Below, in pieces: positions 24,062-36,838 of a stretch of DNA of 64,000 nucleotides. The notes under the pieces are model-generated. The model did no database searches. It saw only the letters and a program-made list of their open reading frames with translations, and was not told the DNA's origin. The stretch covers positions 7,216 through 71,215 of the forward strand of contig KN886891.1 in the NCBI GenBank assembly GCA_000934455.1, given 5' to 3'. Numbering within the stretch: the first letter of the stretch is position 1; every line of letters starts with the position of its first letter. Made by a program: the position numbers and the translations under genes. The DNA comes from Apostichopus parvimensis. Lineage: Eukaryota; Echinodermata; Holothuroidea; Aspidochirotida; Stichopodidae.

Positions 24062-27000
24062 CAGAGTTGGTGATAAACTGAGGATTCGAGAGGGGGATGC
24101 TTTTCCATGAGCTACAACGCAGTGATTTACCTAATCCACTGGTTAAAGTGACACACAGACCAAAATATCTCGAGACGAAATCGCAGACAATATAAAACAC
24201 TTGAGAAAAACGAGAGGAAAAAGAGACTCAATACGAAGACACACACGACACAAGAGCACATTTTTTCTAACTATCTTTCATTTGTCTTTCTTATTTATTC
24301 AAGGATTTTCCTCGTGGTGACTAACAACTTCTGTTCGATGTTTACTCAATTATATAATTAAACGACTCATTCTGCTCTGTATAATTTACAAAACGTATAC
24401 TCAAACGTAATGCCTATAGGCTGACGGTATGAAACCATTTCTTGCAATTTGGACGGGTAATTAATCGTCTACAATTTTCTTTTCTTTTTTTAAATGTTAA
24501 GGTACTTTTTGTTTTCTTGAAGAAAAAAAAAAACGAAACAAACATAAGACAATAATGGCAAGGTCATCTTCATGAAGAGATTTGGATTCAAGGATATGGC
24601 CTATATTCTAATTGAGATAATGAGCTCCTTGCTTTTACTTTATCCTGCAGGAAGGGCCCTGCTACCACCCAGCTGTCAGCACCTATCAGCAACTCATTGG
24701 TCATCCTTCCAGCTAAATTTCTGATTTCTTAATACCATCTGTGTGACATCATTCAGAAACAAACATCTGGAACTATTTGTTGCATATACAATAGAGGATG
24801 TATATACCATGGTGAACAAGACACAAAATATGACTTATTACAGCAGCCATTTCCTTCATCCTCAATATCTCCTTCAGGAGGGATTTGGGCTCCAAGAGCC
24901 TATGGGAAGGGGAAGGGGGGTGGGGGAAGGGTAAGAATTCTAAAAAAGCAGATACCTAGTACCATTAAAGAAACATAGCCATGTATCAAGTATTCCAAAT
25001 GGAACATCATACAGGGTTAAACCCTCTCAATTGCTCCACCTTCTATCAATTATTGTTCCTAAGCCATTGTTCCTGTCCATTGCTTCCTTCCTCCCCCCTC
25101 CCAACACCCTACCCTTTTTCACCCCTGTCTGATTGCAGGGATGTAGGATTGAATTTCATATAAGAATATCCCAACTATTAAATGTTAACCTTTCCCTAAT
25201 CTGTGGTTGATGTAAACTATTTCTAACAAGAACAAACTTTTGCAACTCAGCTTCATTCAGTTTTCAGCAGAATGTCATTTCTAATCTAGCATCATCCACT
25301 ATAGTACCTCTGGCAACAAATCTGTAATGATTTAGATGCATACCCTCAAAGTTTAAGTGTCTATCAATGTTACTCAGATTTGAAAACCACCACGGCTAAT
25401 ATCGTAACCTTGACGATCTAACAAACACTTTGTAATAATAAAGCACACTTTTGAGATCACAAGAAATCATCATCAAGAGTAGGCCAGAATAAAAAGAAAA
25501 AAAAAACTTAGACAAAAAACATATAAATATTCAAGTTTAAAGCTATACAAAACTCTTTGGCCTTTTTTAAATTTCCCCTCTTTTTGATAATTTGTTGCTA
25601 TGTCAAGTTTCGTCCCTGTATCATGATCGGACTATTACATAAGTATGGTTACGTACATGATATGATTCACTCGCACTTTATTGCTTTTCCATTAGCCACA
25701 TGGTTTACATTTAGAGGAGACTCTATGCTCACAAGATGTTGAAAGGCATTATCCCTGAGAGGATTGCCAGATGTGGTCTGGATAACGAGGTTTACAAATA
25801 AATTTCTCCCCTAATTAAACAGAGATCAGTCAGCTGTCCTACATATAGAGAGCATCTCAAGAACACACACACTCTCTCTCTCACTCTCGAGTTCTTTCCA
25901 GAGACTGGTGGGCAGAGATAAGACAACAGTGGCAGGGAAAAACATTCTGCCCGTCCAAAGACTGCTGACACCGGAAACCATCAAAACAGGGATATCACAC
26001 AATTTATTCCAATTAACAATCTCATTGTTCGAGCAGCTGGTTACATTAAATTGATGAAAGAAGAAAAGAAAAAAAAAAACAATGACAAGATCATATTTCT
26101 CCATTTTCAAGATGTTAGTGTTCCACAGAAATATTATTGAAGTTCTCTAATCTCCTTTCTTAATCCATTCATCCCAAACTGAGCTGAGCTAATGATTAAC
26201 GTTGTCAGTTTAACGAACACAACAGGCTTATCTACAGAGTAGGCCAGAAGATTGGTTCATCTTCCATTTAAGGGTGTTTCGTGTGGAAAGATTAATAAAA
26301 AATTGATATTTGTTGTTATGAGTAATGAGTTATTGTTGAGTCACAGAACAATCCACCATGAGTGTAAAGTTATTTGTACAAGCTAACGATATAATTTGTA
26401 TGCCGGGGGGGGGGGGGTGGGTGGGGGACGTTAAAAATGAACAAGAAATCATGAGCTTTGTAATCGGCTATAAACAAAGAGTTTTAAGGACAATAGCTCA
26501 GTGGTAGAATTACTGGTGAACATTACTTGAGCAAATAATATCAGATTTGTACTTGAACTATTAAAAAATAATCTTGCACAGTTTACAGATATCTTAAAAC
26601 TGCATGAACTCCACCTGTACAAATCAAATTGCAGCATGCACGCAGAGTTGTGAAAAGGAACATAAATGTATGTCAAATGTTTCCAGTTACTACTATACCT
26701 GATAACTAAGGTCAGGCTGGTGTTAGAAATCATATCAATACTGTTGTGATTTCGGGGAAAACCCACTGCAAATGTTCCAACTTTCATTTTCAGTAGTCAA
26801 TTTCGATGAAATTGTTGGCAGGTATTTTTGCAGTCTATAATAAAGGGAAAAGTCTGCAAGCCCCTTAAATTTTTTTAAAGCAATGATGCTGGTTTATTTG
26901 AGTTTGCCTGCTTGACTGGAAATAACTTTTGCTAAGATGAAGCATCTAGACATTTTTCTTTGAGATAATTGGGGGTCCCGAATCTCAAAATCATAATTGG

Positions 27001-27095
27001 GTAGTCCCTTCCATTTCAGACTTACATCTATACAGCTGAATCCATAAAACATATATGCGACATGAATGTGTATCACAAAGTTTCATTTCATATTA
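24062..27095. other. Stretch with no supported gene
   Basis: No exon candidate passed. Notable items are only a (TC)n patch at 25869-25890 and the G tract at 26404-26425. A box-A-like TAGCTCAGTGGTAG at about 26494-26507 has no matching box B. Confidence 0.35.
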
Positions 27096-27350
27096 GGGAG
27101 TGTCAGCTCAGTGGTTAACACCCGTGCCTTTCAATCATAAGGTCCCGAGTTCGAGTCACTCCAAGATTAATGTATGTCGTCCAGTTACAGAGTTGTTGAC
27201 AATTGACAATTCATAATCATGGACTTTAAAATATGAATCTAAGAGACTGACGTGGGTCAGCTTGTGGCTCTGATAAGCCAATGATGGCTTCTTCGCAAGT
27301 TCCTGCTTGCAGGAGGATCTAAAGTACATACATACATACACACACACGTA
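27096..27350 (+). mobile_element. tRNA-derived SINE
   Basis: Bases 27096-27162 fold like a degenerate tRNA. A 5' GGAGTG pairs with a 3' CACTCC, a box A-like CAGCTCAGTGG follows at the D arm, and a box B-like GAGTTCGAGTC sits at the T arm. The anticodon arm is irregular and there is no CCA context, so it is not a functional tRNA gene. A non-tRNA body follows (27163-27325), then a (CATA)n/(CA)n tail (27328-27359). A tRNA head with internal Pol III promoter, body and simple-repeat tail is the standard architecture of SINEs. No second copy was found in the window. Confidence 0.7.
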
Positions 27351-27909
27351 CATACGTATTAATAAAGGACTATTTTCCACCAAGGGCTTTAAATATATTA
27401 AGCACATACAGCAAGGATCAAAATCATGCTGATGATTAGTGAAGTTCACTTCCCATAATTTTTTTTTTTAAATGCAAGTAAGGAGTTTATATATTGTAAT
27501 GTTATTGGGAGAGTTCACTAGAAGAGGATTAACCCCATTTGCCTTGCACTTTAACATTATTAGATAATCTGACATTATCTTTATCAATATGCTTATCTGG
27601 TTCAACAAACTTTGACACAAGTCATGTGTGCAACTCATGTGGAAATTACTTTCTCTATATAAACAATAAACCACAATTTGAAATGTACCACACAAACACA
27701 CACATAGACCAAAAAAAGGGAAAAAAAGTATAAAAAAAAGAAAGCAATTCAGAAGAAGGTGAAACCTGGTATATTGCATTATTAGTAAAACAGCCAGCTG
27801 TTTAATTGAAAGTCAAAAGTGAAGAGTTCAGTTCTATTGCAGTCGAAAAAAGGAAGGTTTGTTTGCCAAACATGTAACGTTTTATATGTTTCAATGCTCT
27901 CCCATACAG

Positions 27910-27990
27910 CGACGACGTATTTGTAGCAGATGGTTTTGGACAAACAACGTCGACGACATATCAGACAAAATTCGCCATCATTTGTCAGCG
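27910..27990 (+). CDS. Candidate exon (81 nt), unrecognised protein
   Basis: A pyrimidine-rich acceptor (AATGCTCTCCCATACAG) opens CpG-rich DNA. Frame 1 is open over all 27 codons (RRRICSRWFWTNNVDDISDK then IRHHLSA) to a weak donor GCG followed by GTAATT. With that reading the exon is phase 0-0 and fits between the exons at 17073 and 50890. Frame 2 is also open (DDVFVADGFGQTTSTTYQTK then FAIICQR) and reaches a TAA at 27992-27994, which would make it a terminal exon. The sequence alone does not decide between the frames, and neither is recognised. Confidence 0.3.
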
Positions 27991-27999
27991 GTAATTACT

Positions 28000-29907
28000 G
28001 TAGTGTGACATATGTTATTCCAAGGAAGTAACATGAAATGTCGTTCCATTTTTTCGTTATCCTCAAGATCTAGCTGTCAGCGAATCGTGGCAGTCCTGCA
28101 GTCCTGCCCTATTCCACATGTGTTTGCAATATGCCTAGAAATCATACACTTCCTGATAATAGTATCTCATGTGTCAGCTGAGATGATGGTCTGATAGCCT
28201 TACAATGCACAAAAGGAAAAAAAAAAAAAAGTCTCACTAAATTTATATATATTCGACTGCATCTAAATGTCCTTCACCCCTCTCCGCCTATAAGGTCCTT
28301 CTACCTTACCACGAGTTATGAGTAGGCTTCACTCAACTGATGTTAATACACTTTGGCAGTACCTTGGCCATAATTTAGCTCCAAAATCTTGAACTGAGCT
28401 GGTTAAAAGAATACAGCCGCTATAGATCTCCAGACTTTTGTACATAGACAATATGACCGGAGTATAACATAACCTGTATACAATCTGTACAGTAAGGAAT
28501 ATTTTATCCATTTTATCAATCATATAGTTTTCATTGTTCACAGGAAATTGATCAAAATAAAGACTTCCCTTGTCAGTAGCTAGTTGGAATATTCATTGCT
28601 ATCATCATCTAAGTCAAGAGAAAGACAATATAAGTATACCTTAACCACATCCATTTGATTTCCCCCCTCCCCACTCACTTTCTGCCCCTCCCCACTCACT
28701 TTCTCCCCACCCCTTTTTCATCCCTTCACCTTCAATATGTAATGGTGATCATCTACATATTTTATTTAAAAAATAATAATAATTAATGACAGATATAAAC
28801 AAATAAACAAAAAATAAAAAAAATTACCAAATTTGTCAGCTCTATCCCCAGACATCATTTTCTTCAGTTTTGTTTCTATGTTAAATGGACAGTTTAACCT
28901 AAATCACACTTTGCAGGCAAAACATCTCAAAAACAACGGATGAAACAAGAAAACAGCAGGACTTGACAATGCCGATAGACCGGAAACGATCCTCAACAGT
29001 CATTATAATGCCCTCATTTACAAAGAAGTTTTGTAATCACCACCTGCACTAAATATAACAGCTGCTTGGATATATACTGTACCCAGTCCTTGAGCTGTAT
29101 TTTAGGATACTTTGATTACTTCTGAAATCAACTTTTAAATAACTCCTCCCTGTACTCTACCATGAAATGCCACCTGGCAATTAATATTGAAAGTCTGAAA
29201 GCAGCCAGCAAATGAACAAGGATGTTTATGCTCTCCAGGTGACAACAGCTAGAACTGATGTCCCGTCCAAAGGTGGGAGGGCCCAGGAGCATTGTAGGAG
29301 TGTCGGGCCCCATTGGTCAATTATGTCACCAGACCCTCTCGTGGAACTATATTCATGTTTTATATTGTGAAAACGCATACTTCCTTGACCTCCATGATTG
29401 ACACAGGTCCCAGGGGTACACCACCAGAACCCCCCCCCCTCGACATGCCTGGTGGGGAGCCTGTAAGCTACAAGGAAGTTATATGAATCTCCATTATAAC
29501 AAATACATGCTAGATTTCTTTGGACATGGTCTCTTTGTATTTTGTGTCTGTTTTATCTCAATTTTTTGGAGTTTTATATTTGAAATATATATATAAACCC
29601 CATATATATTTGACATATACAAACCCCTTATATACCCCCCCGCCCCCCCCAAATGCCCTTAGTAATTTCCACTACTTGCCCCCCACTGTACTAATTCTTC
29701 ACTCTCTACGTGACGGCTTTACCGATTTTACAATAACATTGAAAATGGAACAATTTGATACATTTGTCGGGAATAATTTTTTGTAAATAATGATACCAGA
29801 CTATTATGACGACATTAATTTCAGTTTCTTTGCTGGGACGTACATGTGCATCGGGGTAGCCCTAACTTGATGGAGCATTTACGAGTCCAGCGACCGGGAA
29901 TGCACTC
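28000..29907. other. Stretch with no supported gene
   Basis: No splice-bounded coding segment. A short C-rich direct duplication of CCCCTCCCCACTCACTTTCT lies at about 28666-28710, and runs of C occur near 29431 and 29635. Confidence 0.35.
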
Positions 29908-30277
29908 TTAAAGGGTGTGAAGACTCGCGCCAAAAGAAACGTCTAATGCTGGTAATCTGACCTAGTTTCGAATGAAGTGTAATAGAAGTGTTAGACACCA
30001 CCATCGATCCCAGAAAATACACACACACAGCTTGCTACCGTCGGTAATTAGACACTAGTGTACAGTCAGTACATACAGCTGCGGTCAATACCCACAGCAC
30101 ATTGTACAAGCGATACAGCGATGGACATCTCAGGTCCAGCTAAAGATAACAAGGTATAATGTTTCATTACTGTCTGCATTTTGTAGCGACACAAAAAAAA
30201 CTTCACTTGCAAGCAACGGAAAGTTAACTATTTCAGATGGCCGCACGCGGTCTGGGGCGAGTCTTCAATGCCTTTAA
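29908..30277 (+). mobile_element. 370-bp TTAA-flanked MITE, copy 1
   Basis: The element begins TTAAAGGGTGTGAAGACTCG and ends with the near inverse GCGAGTCTTCAATGCCTTTAA. That gives ~20-bp terminal inverted repeats (TIRs) with TTAA at both edges, the target preference of piggyBac-type transposons. No transposase frame is present, so it is non-autonomous. Close copies lie at 45101-45467 and, inverted, at 58497-58858. Internally 30121-30153 reads ATG plus ten codons (MDISGPAKDNK) and then GTATAA. The 33 bases are identical in all three copies. Confidence 0.85.
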
Positions 30278-33200
30278 TGCATGCGATACAAGAAGTACAG
30301 TCAACTTTAACATGAAACCTTTCATAGATAACAGTCATGTGTGAGGACCATCAATGTAATGTCTTCCCTTTTAATACTGTAGTACATCGTCTGCTTCATA
30401 CAGACAGAGTGAATTTGTGCAGCTATAGGGGAATTAAACCCTGAACACCGGCCTAGTGGTTTTACTTGGAAATAATTCAAGTACAGCTAGAGAGGTAAAT
30501 AAACTGAAGTTAACCCAAGAGTATTATCACAGACTGATATATTTTCTGTTGATTATATACAGTTTCTAATAATTGAAATCAAACAACTGGCAGAATTATA
30601 ATGTCTAATACCAATCAGGTAGATTCTTTTTGCTTCTTTTTTGATGCCTATCGAATGGGCTAATATGTCGTTTATCGGTGCAAGAATGTTTTAGGAGCTG
30701 GAAAGGAGACCAAACCAGACACAGCTACTTCTACTACTCCAGCTCAAATAATAATGTTCTATTCTGTAAATAGGTGCTGCATGGGCCAAACATTTATACA
30801 CAAGCCATCGGGACTTTTCAAAAAACCAGGAGCTGGCGAACCCCTTCAGTAACAGTTCAATATTATGGAACATCAATTGTAAATAATTAATTTGCACCGG
30901 GCCATTATAGAATTTACCACCTGTGTACACACTTTCACTCGCAGTTTCCAGGCACTGTGAAATATTCCCAGATGAGAAATTTTATCCAACCCCACCAACC
31001 CAGATGCGACATTCCCAGAGATTTGGGTAAACAAAGTCTGCAACATATGTGCTTTGCACTCTTTGGTTTTCTGATGATAGAGTGGCCAAATATCTCATTT
31101 TAAAAAATAGGGGTAGGATTATATATATATATATACATATATATACATATGTGTGTGAGTGTGTATATTTTTTTTTTCCTTTGGCCAAACAGGTGTTAGA
31201 TGTTATTTCAACAGTTCTGAATCTTGGTATTATCCTGGGTAGATTAAATCAGCACACCTCAACAGCTCAGATGAATACAAATGGGGTAGAAAAAATATTG
31301 ATTGATATATGCGTGGAAACAACTTGGATGACCATATATAGAAATGCTGGGGAGAACTGATACTTCAGACAGTTTTAGTAGTCTGACCTAGAAATTTGAA
31401 AACTCAGTCCAAACATCTATTAATAAGGTCAGTTCAAGATAAAGATCAGAATTGTACAAAATATCTATTGTGAGGATTCAGGTATCAGGTAGAGTAATAA
31501 TATTTAGCTCAATTATGAATTAGATCTGGAATTGGTAAAAACATTTGGAAGAAAAGAGATTGAGTGGAATATCCGAGTAAAGGCTGAAACTATCCTAGTA
31601 CTTGGTGACAGCATGAATGGACGGGGGGGGGGGGGGGGTACATGTTCTACCACAGTGAGGACATGAGCAAGATGAGAAATATGCCACAGGCAGGTTTTGA
31701 CGGCCTTCTTGTGATGGTATTCATACGTTTGTACCTCATGTCTCCTGTGATTAGTACGAGATGATAAAAGTTTTATCAGTTTGATAACTGTTATTCCATC
31801 AATTAGAACAAAAACTATGAAGTCGACAACATTTACCTAGGAAAAGCCAGTGCAATAATTGCAACTTTCTATTCCATTCTACAAAGCTGCATTTCACAAT
31901 TATCTTGATAAATCTTTGGTGTTTTGTTTTTGGTACAATATCCACTGAAATCCCATAATTCATTACGGTGATTGACAGTAGACTTTTAATTCGAGCAATG
32001 TAAGAATCTGCCAGAAATTTAAAATTTGCCCTTTGCTCGATGTGATTGATACCAAGACACAAAAGATTCTGGTCAATATTAAAGTTTCCAGAAATGAGAG
32101 GTAATCTCCAACTACTCAACTAATTTGTTTTAATTTGGTGAAAATTTTTTTTAAGAGGATATCTCAATTTTGATCGTATCTCATTTTCTGATAGCAGTGA
32201 CATCATATAGACTGTATGTTAAAAGTGTCACAGACTCTAAATGAATCAATTAATGCCAAAAAGCTGGTCTAATCACAGAGCATAAAACGAAGCATCAAAA
32301 ATGACCTTCGTGATGCAGGTAAGTGGGATTGAGTATAACCTGCCTATTTAAGGCTTAATTAATATAAAGAATAAGGACATCTGTGAATCAACTAAAAACT
32401 GTTTGAAATTGTCAAGCAAAGACAACATGTTTTCTTCTTTATTGTTCTAATACTTTAACAGACCACATTGATTCGAAATCTATGGACAAATTCAGTCCGC
32501 AAATTACCTTTCTCCAGCTAGAGCAGGCCCTCAATTAAGTGCCATTTTCACCTGCTGTTACCTTTCGATGCATTTTCCAATACTGTGATAGCAAATCTGG
32601 GGGAATATCTGTGAAAAAAAAAAAAAAAAAAAAATTACCTCCAATCCAACATAGCCTGCCACATGTTACTAGATCTATTATATCCAGGTGCCAATCCAAG
32701 GCCATGTACAAATATTTTTCAGTTCCAAAAATGCTATCAGTTTTATAAGACACATAATAACACAATCTGTTTTGTGGTCAATCTTTTAGAGATATTCATT
32801 GTTCAAAGTATAATATCTGTCAAATTGGCAGATCAAACACTCACTAGTGAGTGATGATGACTTTCCTTCTTCTGTTTTTAGTTCTTTTTCTTTTCCCAGA
32901 ATAAGTTAAAAATTAAATTATAAGCAAAATGCCGTCATTTAGACTTCTTTTTTGGCAATATTGGTTTGCACTGTTTGACTTCAGGTTCCTGTGTGTGCAG
33001 CGAAGCTAAAAATTTAAACGTTATTACACGTGCAATTATAGTTTCGCGCAAACATGGACGCGTGTAACCTTTATCGTACTGTCACCATTTCTTATCTCAA
33101 GTGATCGTTGAGGGCAGTATAACCCCCCACCCTCCAGTGACACTTTATACTTAATGTCACTTAATGTTAATGTTACGTTGCCAATATCCCGGTAATGACA

Positions 33201-34049
33201 CTATATAAAACTTAATGTGTTACGGCATGTTGTCGATGTTCTCCCAATTATCGGCGATCATATGCATGGCCAAACAATTTTAGCTGGCCATAATTTGGTT
33301 ATTGGTTTTAGCTAGAAAATGATATAGTTGACAAAGCATGAATGGACCACTTTGTAAGGACTGCAAGCTAACTGGACTACACGCCTGGCATTATGTTTGA
33401 AATTAGGCTATGCTGAAATATTTCTGCTCAAGATTGGCTCAGTATGGTCTTTGCAGAATATTTCTTTGACAGACCTGATGTTAGTTAACCTGTCTTTCAC
33501 AAAAACATAGGGAGATTTACACTATTCTATGATAAAAATTCTGGAGATTAAGGCCAAAAAAAAAGGAGGAGAATTGGGTAAAAATCCAACTAAAACTAGA
33601 AAGTGATATAAAAAGAATCAGTTGAGACCAATATTTGGTGGCACCTCTGCAATATATGCTATGTAAAAGTAATTGTTACCCAAACTTTAGTCCATGCAGA
33701 ACATAATGGCATTTATAAGCACTTTATGCAATTATTTCCTGAAAAACTAAGAAAGTGGATTTTTTCTCTACATTCCTAACACAGGTGAAAAAACTTTCAT
33801 GCAGCCCATTTCTGATTGCAAGTTAGACAAAAAAAATCAGAAATCAAAATTTTGCCAGCAGATTAGCAAATCAAATCAGGAGATTGTGTGAGATAATAGC
33901 TAAATTCTGGAGACCTCTGGCAAAAACCAGGAGAATTGGCAGGTCTGCATTGAACTTCAATGCTCTATGGTCCTTACAATGCTGTCTATAATTATATACC
34001 AGCAGAGACAATGGTAAACAGTGATATATCACCTGGCAGTGTCAGAGGT
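30278..34049. other. Stretch with no supported gene
   Basis: No exon candidate. Contains a TA/TACA tract (31121-31165) and a run of 16 G (31623-31638). The 106-codon minus frame at 31799-32119 has no recognisable domain or coding-like composition. Confidence 0.35.
31623..31638. repeat. Poly-G tract (16 G)
   Basis: One of the longest G runs in the window. Similar runs of nine or more G or C lie near 380, 7391, 15271, 26404, 38051, 38731, 41769, 47741, 48190, 52755, 54085, 54625, 55599 and 62638. Confidence 0.95.
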
Positions 34050-35038
34050 NNNNNNNNNNNNNNNNNNNNNNNNNNNNNNNNNNNNNNNNNNNNNNNNNNN
34101 NNNNNNNNNNNNNNNNNNNNNNNNNNNNNNNNNNNNNNNNNNNNNNNNNNNNNNNNNNNNNNNNNNNNNNNNNNNNNNNNNNNNNNNNNNNNNNNNNNNN
34201 NNNNNNNNNNNNNNNNNNNNNNNNNNNNNNNNNNNNNNNNNNNNNNNNNNNNNNNNNNNNNNNNNNNNNNNNNNNNNNNNNNNNNNNNNNNNNNNNNNNN
34301 NNNNNNNNNNNNNNNNNNNNNNNNNNNNNNNNNNNNNNNNNNNNNNNNNNNNNNNNNNNNNNNNNNNNNNNNNNNNNNNNNNNNNNNNNNNNNNNNNNNN
34401 NNNNNNNNNNNNNNNNNNNNNNNNNNNNNNNNNNNNNNNNNNNNNNNNNNNNNNNNNNNNNNNNNNNNNNNNNNNNNNNNNNNNNNNNNNNNNNNNNNNN
34501 NNNNNNNNNNNNNNNNNNNNNNNNNNNNNNNNNNNNNNNNNNNNNNNNNNNNNNNNNNNNNNNNNNNNNNNNNNNNNNNNNNNNNNNNNNNNNNNNNNNN
34601 NNNNNNNNNNNNNNNNNNNNNNNNNNNNNNNNNNNNNNNNNNNNNNNNNNNNNNNNNNNNNNNNNNNNNNNNNNNNNNNNNNNNNNNNNNNNNNNNNNNN
34701 NNNNNNNNNNNNNNNNNNNNNNNNNNNNNNNNNNNNNNNNNNNNNNNNNNNNNNNNNNNNNNNNNNNNNNNNNNNNNNNNNNNNNNNNNNNNNNNNNNNN
34801 NNNNNNNNNNNNNNNNNNNNNNNNNNNNNNNNNNNNNNNNNNNNNNNNNNNNNNNNNNNNNNNNNNNNNNNNNNNNNNNNNNNNNNNNNNNNNNNNNNNN
34901 NNNNNNNNNNNNNNNNNNNNNNNNNNNNNNNNNNNNNNNNNNNNNNNNNNNNNNNNNNNNNNNNNNNNNNNNNNNNNNNNNNNNNNNNNNNNNNNNNNNN
35001 NNNNNNNNNNNNNNNNNNNNNNNNNNNNNNNNNNNNNN
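34050..35038. other. Assembly gap (989 N)
   Basis: Run of N. Its right edge directly abuts a Penelope-like tail, so the missing sequence may include more of that element. Confidence 0.99.
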
Positions 35039-35049
35039 TAAAAATATAA

Positions 35050-35140
35050 TCCATTTAGCCTTTGAAGAAGATCCTGCTAGGATCGAAACGTCAGGCCAAC
35101 TTACTTTTACACATTCTCCTACACAAGCTCTCTAGTGGAT
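35050..35140 (+). mobile_element. Penelope-like element tail with hammerhead-like core
   Basis: Right after the gap the sequence reads TTGAAGA, then a perfect GATCC/GGATC hairpin (35070-35074 with 35080-35084), then GAAAC (35085-35089) and GTCAGG. This order (CUGANGA-like box, short stem, GAAA) is that of a hammerhead ribozyme core, here with one change in the first box. Penelope-like retroelements are known to carry such motifs in their terminal repeats. The rest of the element is either in the gap or absent. Confidence 0.5.
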
Positions 35141-36358
35141 AAGCAGTTTGCTAACAGTTTTATTTTATTTTTATTTTGATAAATATAACAGCAGACTAAA
35201 GAAAACTTGGCAAGTACCATTTAGAACATTAATGTTACTGACACATGGGCTAAGTTGGAAACTGATTTAAGGAAAGTCTAACAATGAATGTTATCCTGTT
35301 TTTCTTTTCTTTTCGAAAATGGAAAGTAAATCAAGTGACTTATTTTTTTTTTAAATGCTCAGGAAATGCATAAACCAATTCATCTTTGCTTTAAGGGACA
35401 GATTTGCTATTTGAAATATGAAAATTTAAAAAAACTAATACCGCTTTCCCAGTCTGCACTCGTTCTTTTCATTCATTCATTCAAAAACCATTAACAAATT
35501 CTTTAAAACAAATTTACTGATTTAAACTTCTTGAAATCTACTTGAAATTCTGGAGTGTTTTGATAACGGAATTGAGAAAGTTCTTGAAAATATCCTCCTT
35601 GATGGATGATGACAAAAGTAATATTACACGCTTTAATGGTGTTGTCGGAATCCTTAAAGCAAATATCAGCAAACTCTAGGCTTTACACTGTGTGGGAAGC
35701 ATCAGGTCTGAATTTGTTCCCCCAGGTTGTTATACCTCGCTAATGGATATAATGGCCAGGTACTTACTTTGGAAAACAACATATTTCAGAGCCCCTGAAA
35801 TTTAGGGCATGGGACCAGGGCTCCTAATCATTTTAGAGTATTGATTTTGCAAATAGGCCTCATTTGTATTAATCACTGAAAAATCTCCTCTCCTCCCCCA
35901 CCCCCTCCCACCCCCCCACATTCCCCCATTTAGTGGTGGCATGCGCTGTGCACATGCATGACAACCACTCCAGTATGCATCATGTGCCATGTACAATGCT
36001 GTGACTGGATTATCAAATAATCAAAAGCGTTCATTCTTGGGGACAGGTATTTTTTGGCTCCAAGGGGAGTGCCTAGAAATGTAAGGATTGTCAAGGCTAG
36101 ACTTTTCCTGATCGAGAGCATTTATATTCAAAATGGTGGCACGCTTTCGCAGCTGCCTTTTCATCCAAATGATCGGTCCGGAGGACTTTAACGACGATAG
36201 ATCTGAAAACCATGTTACAAATATCACTCATTTAAACTATTAACTGGCTTTGTTTCAAATTTACTTGTGACAATAAATACAAATGCAGGCACCAAGCAAT
36301 ACATGGCAGGGATAAGGTTGTGCTGTGTCAAGTTTTTACTACAAGCACCTGTGTAGCG

Positions 36359-36377
36359 CTCTCTCTCTCTCTCTCTC
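36359..36377. repeat. (CT)n microsatellite
   Basis: Nine CT dinucleotides. Confidence 0.9.
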
Positions 36378-36787
36378 ATGAAAAACCACTCTCCTCACTA
36401 CTATAAATGTAAGAAAACCTTCCCACAGTGAGTGCCTGCTGCGTATCAGCAACAACATGGAACGGCAGCAGGGATTGGGCACAACTGTCGAAACCCAAAA
36501 ACTTCCATCCCCAAATGAAAACGTTGTTTCTTATAGTTCTGTGCGAGTTAATCAACTTTCTCTCCATTCTTTCAATATTTCTTTGGACTAGCATCTACTT
36601 CCTGGAACCAAATTGGCGGGACCATTTGCATGTCAGTGTGATTTGTAATGGGGAAGGAGAAGAAGGTGGGGAGGGGGATAGGGAGTTACTTATTCTAATA
36701 TTGCATCCATTACCACTGATGTCAGAAACAAAATATCTGTCACTGAGCTACAGCATTGAAATAAGAAGCAGGTGAGTCCTTGTCACC

Positions 36788-36838
36788 AAGCACCGTTGTC
36801 AGGGAAGCACTTTTGTCAGGGAAGCACCGTTGTCAGGA
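36788..36838. repeat. Short tandem repeat, ~19-bp unit
   Basis: Three consecutive units built on TTGTCAGGGAAGCACCG, the last cut short. Confidence 0.75.

Noticed and set aside
26490-26540. tRNA-like box A (TAGCTCAGTGGTAG)
   Set aside because: No box B at a suitable distance and no acceptor stem; at best a SINE scrap.
33960-35135. Long open frames across the second N run
   Set aside because: Artefacts of unknown bases.
35765-35791. 27-nt minus-strand microexon before GTAAGTACC
   Set aside because: Acceptor context is weak and nothing links it to other exons.
36131-36241. Short + frame starting MVARFRSCLFIQMIGPEDFN
   Set aside because: Coding-like in part, but only 37 codons with no splice donor or conservation evidence.
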